Assembly: GCA_035553515.1 (NCBI GenBank)
Contig: DATNDG010000062.1
Span: forward strand, 1 to 64,000
Length of the DNA stretch: 64,000 bases
Source: DAHUYF01 sp035553515
GTDB lineage: Bacteria > Pseudomonadota > Alphaproteobacteria > ATCC43930 > CGMCC-115725
Direction of reading: 5' to 3'
In this document: positions 61,701 through 64,000 of the stretch, in pieces
Numbering within the stretch: position 1 is the stretch's first letter
How the letters are laid out: each line of letters starts with the position of its first letter
Made by a program: the position numbers and the translations under genes
The notes under the pieces: generated by a model
Database searches by the model: none
Told to the model about the DNA's origin: nothing
What the model saw: the letters and a program-made list of their open reading frames with translations, nothing else

Positions 61701-61958
61701 AACTGGGCTTCGGCGCTGACGCTCGCCGGTGACCATCAGGGCCTGGCGAAGCTGCGTGACACCTACGGCAAGGCAATGGCCGCGACGCCGCTCGCTGACG
61801 CCTTCCGCGTCGTGGCCGGAGAAAGCACCGCCACCGGCCCGTCCACCGACGATCCCGTCTCCGTCGCCAGCCGCGTCGCCGAAGTGAGCGAATTGCAGAG
61901 CTTCATGGCGAGCTACAAGCAGCGGCTCGCCAAAGACAAGCTGAGCGCGATCAACTAG
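58710..61958 (+). CDS. large periplasmic AMIN-like and TPR protein
   Basis: A protein of 1082 residues with a Sec signal peptide (GILALAVLLALVAGALPVRA). Three AMIN-like beta units follow: GFARIAFDWKAPVSF, GFRRVVFDWNGRIDY and GASLRFDWQKPVPA, with matching strands after each. From about residue 530 the protein is made of TPR-like helices (LALARFYFANLFAPEAEGVLDAI, ARALAQLGRTDGALAILAND). AMIN domains bind peptidoglycan or envelope complexes, so a periplasmic scaffold near the motor is likely. The start overlaps the cheZ stop. Homologues occur next to motor genes in related bacteria, but I know of no experimental role. Confidence 0.8.
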   Translation: MIFRRGILALAVLLALVAGALPVRAADTVGVRAAEHEKAGFARIAFDWKAPVSFDAKIVGETLTVHFGRKFTADLGAVKRNLGAYIGTIGISEDGASIVATLKRPATLHSFTDGNTVAIDIIARPTRSATAEPQPAAADQVAVPTGAAAIVGLRFGEHPGFRRVVFDWNGRIDYTFSEAKGVAHLRFSRLAKIDVASLSRALPDLSPRLEQQGDATALSFAVPAGTRFRDFHSGNSVVLDVLGGAPPPAAQARGGGGITPPPELIEPSAGGAQQPRPALGAPRPLTRPLSQASPPPGSLPVHYALAPQGASLRFDWQKPVPAAVFRRGEALWIVFAGPRPLDLNELRRATGDVIERADQLPEAKATVLRLVARPGINPSLRRSDNSWIVDLRPQELRAEAPVAVTVRPGAATPDVLFGLSEPSEPLWLHDPEIGDTLVVVPASESGRGIAREQNFVDFSVLASVQGIVLRPNADDLRVQRAEGGLEVTRPGGLVLSPPSDRELARQPGGLGRLFDFADWKGPSTNTFLQQRSRLELAAAAAPASFRSKPRLALARFYFANLFAPEAEGVLDAIRRDDPNLMADPSVLLMSGAVHLMIGDEAQAAQELGQKSLDNEPEALLWRASLSADLGDWKLAAHGFALSSNLMPRYPQALRDRFALQAAQAFLQTGQPPEAQAMTQLVLKSNPPLGDKAMALYLDGKRALAQGDFSHAIDLWTEVAGMNDRPSRARALYARTMAEFGAKRIDRPAAIKQLDRLRFAWRGDRFEFDLLRKIGELKLADGDQRGGFDALREAGTDFPDYPESKAVLQELSDGLAEVFLGKDAEQVPPLKALALYDEFKDYAPVGERGDAIVRRLVDRLVAIDLLDQAASLLQDEVTHRPMGRDKARVATQLALIRLLDNNPTDALKALDIDVGKDVPTELQRQRQQLRARALAQLGRTDGALAILANDTSRDADRLRADIFWRTHNWTEAAKALARLAPPPAADGSIDKASSQLVLNWASALTLAGDHQGLAKLRDTYGKAMAATPLADAFRVVAGESTATGPSTDDPVSVASRVAEVSELQSFMASYKQRLAKDKLSAIN

Positions 61959-62003
61959 CGGGTCAGCGGTATCGGCCTACGAGAACCGCCGACCACATGC
62001 CCG

Positions 62004-63521
62004 TCACTCGCCGTAGAATTTTGCCGCGTCGTCGTGCAACTCTTGGCGCGAGTCCTGGCGCAGATACATCATGTGCCCGCCGGCGTAAAGCTTGAGCGAC
62101 ACGCGTTCGCCGATGACTTTCTGCGGCAGGTGATCGACGAGGTAGCGGCTCGTCATGTAGGGCGTGGTGAGATCGGTCATGCCATGCGCGATCAACAGCT
62201 TCAGCCGGGACTGCAGCGACAGTGCCTCGGCCAGCGCATCCGCTGCACCGATCTCGCGCCGTCCGCTGTTCTCTCCCTCGCGCCATTGCCAGTGCCGGCT
62301 CACCTCGTGGCTCAGCAGGACATAAGCGAGATCCGTGCGGTAGCCGAGCTCGCCGCGAAGATAGGCGGTGAAGGCGCGGGTGAAGGGAGCGATGGTCCCG
62401 TCGAGGATCGGGTCTTGCTCGGGATAGGCGCCCGCCGGGTCGGGGTCCGGTGCCAGCACCGTGCCGTCATAGCGGCTCAGGATCTCGCCCTGCGCGCGAT
62501 GGAGCGCCTTGGCATACGCGCCAGGCGGCACGCGCCCGTTCCACCGCGCGACGGTCGCGTCGTCGAGGCCGATGAGGGACGCGATCCGAGCGTAGAAATT
62601 CGCCGGACGCTCGGTTGATCCGGCGGCAAGGCCAACAAGATAGTCGCCGAGCGCGAAATGCTCGGGCTCGGCGAGCGCCTGCGGCGTCAGCGCGTGATGC
62701 TCGGCAAGCTCGACCGCGGCGTAGGAGGGCAACCGCAGCGCCCAGGGCAGAACGTCGAAGCGGTTGCCTTGCAGGAGGTCAAACTCGATCACCGGGGAGA
62801 TCAGCATGATGCCGCTGGCCGCGATGCCCTCGCGCTGGGCAAGGAGCCCGGCCAGACGCGCGGCGCGGAAGCCGCCATAACTCTCGCCGACGAGATAGAC
62901 GGGCGAGGCGAGCCGGTCTGAGCGGGCAAGGTGGAGACGGATGATCTGAGCAAGCACCTGCAGGTCGGGCTCGACGCTCCAGAGCTTCTTCGCCTGATCT
63001 CCATTGACCGCGCGGCTGTAGCCGGTGCCCACGGGATCGATGAAGACGAGGTCGGTAAAGGGCAGCCAGCTCGCGGGATTGTCGCTCACCCGATTGGCGG
63101 AAGCTTCAGGCTTGCCGTCGGCAAAATCGAGCGCGCGGGGACCGAGCGCGCCGATATTGAGATAGGCCGAGGCTGCACCGGGACCGCCATTGAAGGCATA
63201 GGTGATCGGCCGCTTGCTGCGGTCCCCGGCGCCGTCGAGGGTGAAGGAAACATAGAAGAGGTCGGCCTCGGTCGTACCTTCCGCGTCGCGCAACGGCAGC
63301 GTGCCGGCGGTCGCGGTATAGCTGAGCTCGCTGCCGCCAAGCCGGATCTTGTGATGGGTGATGGCATCCGCGGGGAGCAGTGCCCCCGCCGCTTGGGGCT
63401 TTGGCGTCGGCTTTTCCTCGTGCGCATGCTGGGGCGGCGCGTCAGCGGCGTAGGCCGGACCGGAGATCAGGCCAAGCAGCAGGGGCAGGGTGAGCGACAG
63501 AACGGAGCAGAACCGGCGCAT
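62004..63521 (-). CDS. secreted serine carboxypeptidase (peptidase S10)
   Basis: A 505-residue protein with a signal peptide ending AYAADAPP and an S10 peptidase fold. FNGGPGAASAYLNIGALGPR is the oxyanion region, VGESYGGFRAARLAG the nucleophile serine, and IAHGMTDLTTPY (Asp) and GGHMMYL (His) complete the triad. It should remove C-terminal residues from peptides outside the cytoplasm. It is not a flagellar gene, though it sits between the motor operon and fliP. Confidence 0.9.
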   Translation of the reverse strand: MRRFCSVLSLTLPLLLGLISGPAYAADAPPQHAHEEKPTPKPQAAGALLPADAITHHKIRLGGSELSYTATAGTLPLRDAEGTTEADLFYVSFTLDGAGDRSKRPITYAFNGGPGAASAYLNIGALGPRALDFADGKPEASANRVSDNPASWLPFTDLVFIDPVGTGYSRAVNGDQAKKLWSVEPDLQVLAQIIRLHLARSDRLASPVYLVGESYGGFRAARLAGLLAQREGIAASGIMLISPVIEFDLLQGNRFDVLPWALRLPSYAAVELAEHHALTPQALAEPEHFALGDYLVGLAAGSTERPANFYARIASLIGLDDATVARWNGRVPPGAYAKALHRAQGEILSRYDGTVLAPDPDPAGAYPEQDPILDGTIAPFTRAFTAYLRGELGYRTDLAYVLLSHEVSRHWQWREGENSGRREIGAADALAEALSLQSRLKLLIAHGMTDLTTPYMTSRYLVDHLPQKVIGERVSLKLYAGGHMMYLRQDSRQELHDDAAKFYGE

Positions 63522-63565
63522 GGCGGCCTCGCAACGGGACAGAGCCCGAGCTTAGCCGGAATCGC

Positions 63566-64000
63566 TCAGTGGCCGAAGCTCTGTACCAGCGAGCCGGCGA
63601 CGAGATACCAGCCGTCGACGAGCACGAAGAAGATGAGCTTGAAGGGGAGCGAGATCGTTACCGGCGGCAGCATCATCATGCCCATCGACATGAGGATCGA
63701 CGAGACGACGAGGTCGATGATGAGGAAAGGCAGGAACAGCAGGAAGCCGATCTCGAAAGCGCGGCGCAGCTCGCTGATCATGAAGGCCGGCACCAGCACC
63801 CGGTAGGGAACGTCCTGGGGCGAGGCGACGGAATCGATCTTGGCCAGGTCGGCGAAGAGCTGCAGGTCGCGGCTGCGGACATGGGCGATCATGAATTCGT
63901 GCAGCGGTGCTGCGGCGCGGGTGAGCGCTTCCTGCTCGGGAAGCTTATCGGCGATCAGCGGCGCAATGCCGTCGTTGTAGGATTTCTGTAGCGTTGGGGC
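63566..64000 (-). CDS. fliP: FliP, flagellar export channel protein (partial)
   Basis: The last 144 residues of FliP; the N-terminal part lies beyond the right edge. The conserved PLHEFMIAHVRSRDLQLF, VPAFMISELRRAFEIGFLLFLPFLIIDLVVSSILMSMGMMMLPP and SLPFKLIFFVLVDGWYL are FliP hallmarks. FliP5-FliQ4-FliR1 forms the export channel inside the MS-ring. The frame is open to position 64000, so the gene continues out of the window. Confidence 0.95.
   Translation of the reverse strand, partial: APTLQKSYNDGIAPLIADKLPEQEALTRAAAPLHEFMIAHVRSRDLQLFADLAKIDSVASPQDVPYRVLVPAFMISELRRAFEIGFLLFLPFLIIDLVVSSILMSMGMMMLPPVTISLPFKLIFFVLVDGWYLVAGSLVQSFGH

Overview
The window comes from a GC-rich alphaproteobacterium with a Caulobacter-style flagellar system. 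The gene order fliF-fliG-fliH-fliN-flbD-flhA, the pair flgI/fliX in divergent orientation, and flbT, flaF and a SciP (DUF1153) homologue all point to Alphaproteobacteria. FlhF, FlhG, a DUF6468 protein and an AMIN/TPR protein in the motor operon suggest a Rhodospirillales- or Micropepsales-like lineage, but the order cannot be fixed from this sequence alone. I found no rRNA, tRNA, insertion sequence, prophage or CRISPR array, and no gene-free stretch longer than 300 bases.

Layout. 1-6.2 kb is ordinary metabolism: an NAD-dependent epimerase, an alpha/beta hydrolase, a class III nucleotide cyclase, a translationally coupled CoA-transferase/HpcH-type lyase pair and a MarR regulator. 6.3-17.0 kb is a minus-strand operon for the basal body, switch and export apparatus (fliF, fliG, fliH, fliN, flbD, flhA, flhF, flhG and a FliK-like gene), followed by sciP. 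17.8-20.6 kb holds a GT4 glycosyltransferase and a sulfotransferase. 20.6-24.5 kb is the hook operon fliK-flgD-flgE. 24.8-26.3 kb holds a FlaG-like gene and the only flagellin gene seen. 26.4-30.4 kb holds a methyltransferase, a putative DxD glycosyltransferase, a second sulfotransferase and a GT-A glycosyltransferase. 30.6-35.3 kb is an flbT-flaF-(TPR-OGT)-maf operon. 35.3-36.3 kb is an unrecognised protein of axial-protein-like composition. 36.5-45.2 kb is a legionaminic-acid-type sugar pathway in two convergent operons. 45.2-50.2 kb is flgI-flgJ-flgN-flgK-flgL. 50.5-51.4 kb is fliX and dksA. 51.6-54.8 kb is flgF-flgG-flgA-flgH. 55.1-62.0 kb is fliL-fliM-DUF6468-motE-cheZ-TPR. A secreted S10 peptidase and the 3' part of fliP close the window.

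How it fits together. The window encodes most of a flagellum together with a large flagellin-modification island. The legionaminic-type nucleotide sugar would be attached to flagellin by the Maf protein, the FlmG-like TPR-OGT protein, or both. Two sulfotransferases, a methyltransferase and three further glycosyltransferase-like proteins suggest extra decoration. Control looks two-tiered. Motifs resembling CtrA boxes (TTAA-N7-TTAA, mostly degenerate) lie about 50-110 bp before early flagellar genes and several modification genes. Five good sigma-54 -24/-12 promoters precede the hook, rod/ring, flagellin and FlaG-like operons, and palindromes of the GGCAA/TTGCC type near them could be FlbD enhancers. 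All regulatory calls are by eye and rest on motif similarity.
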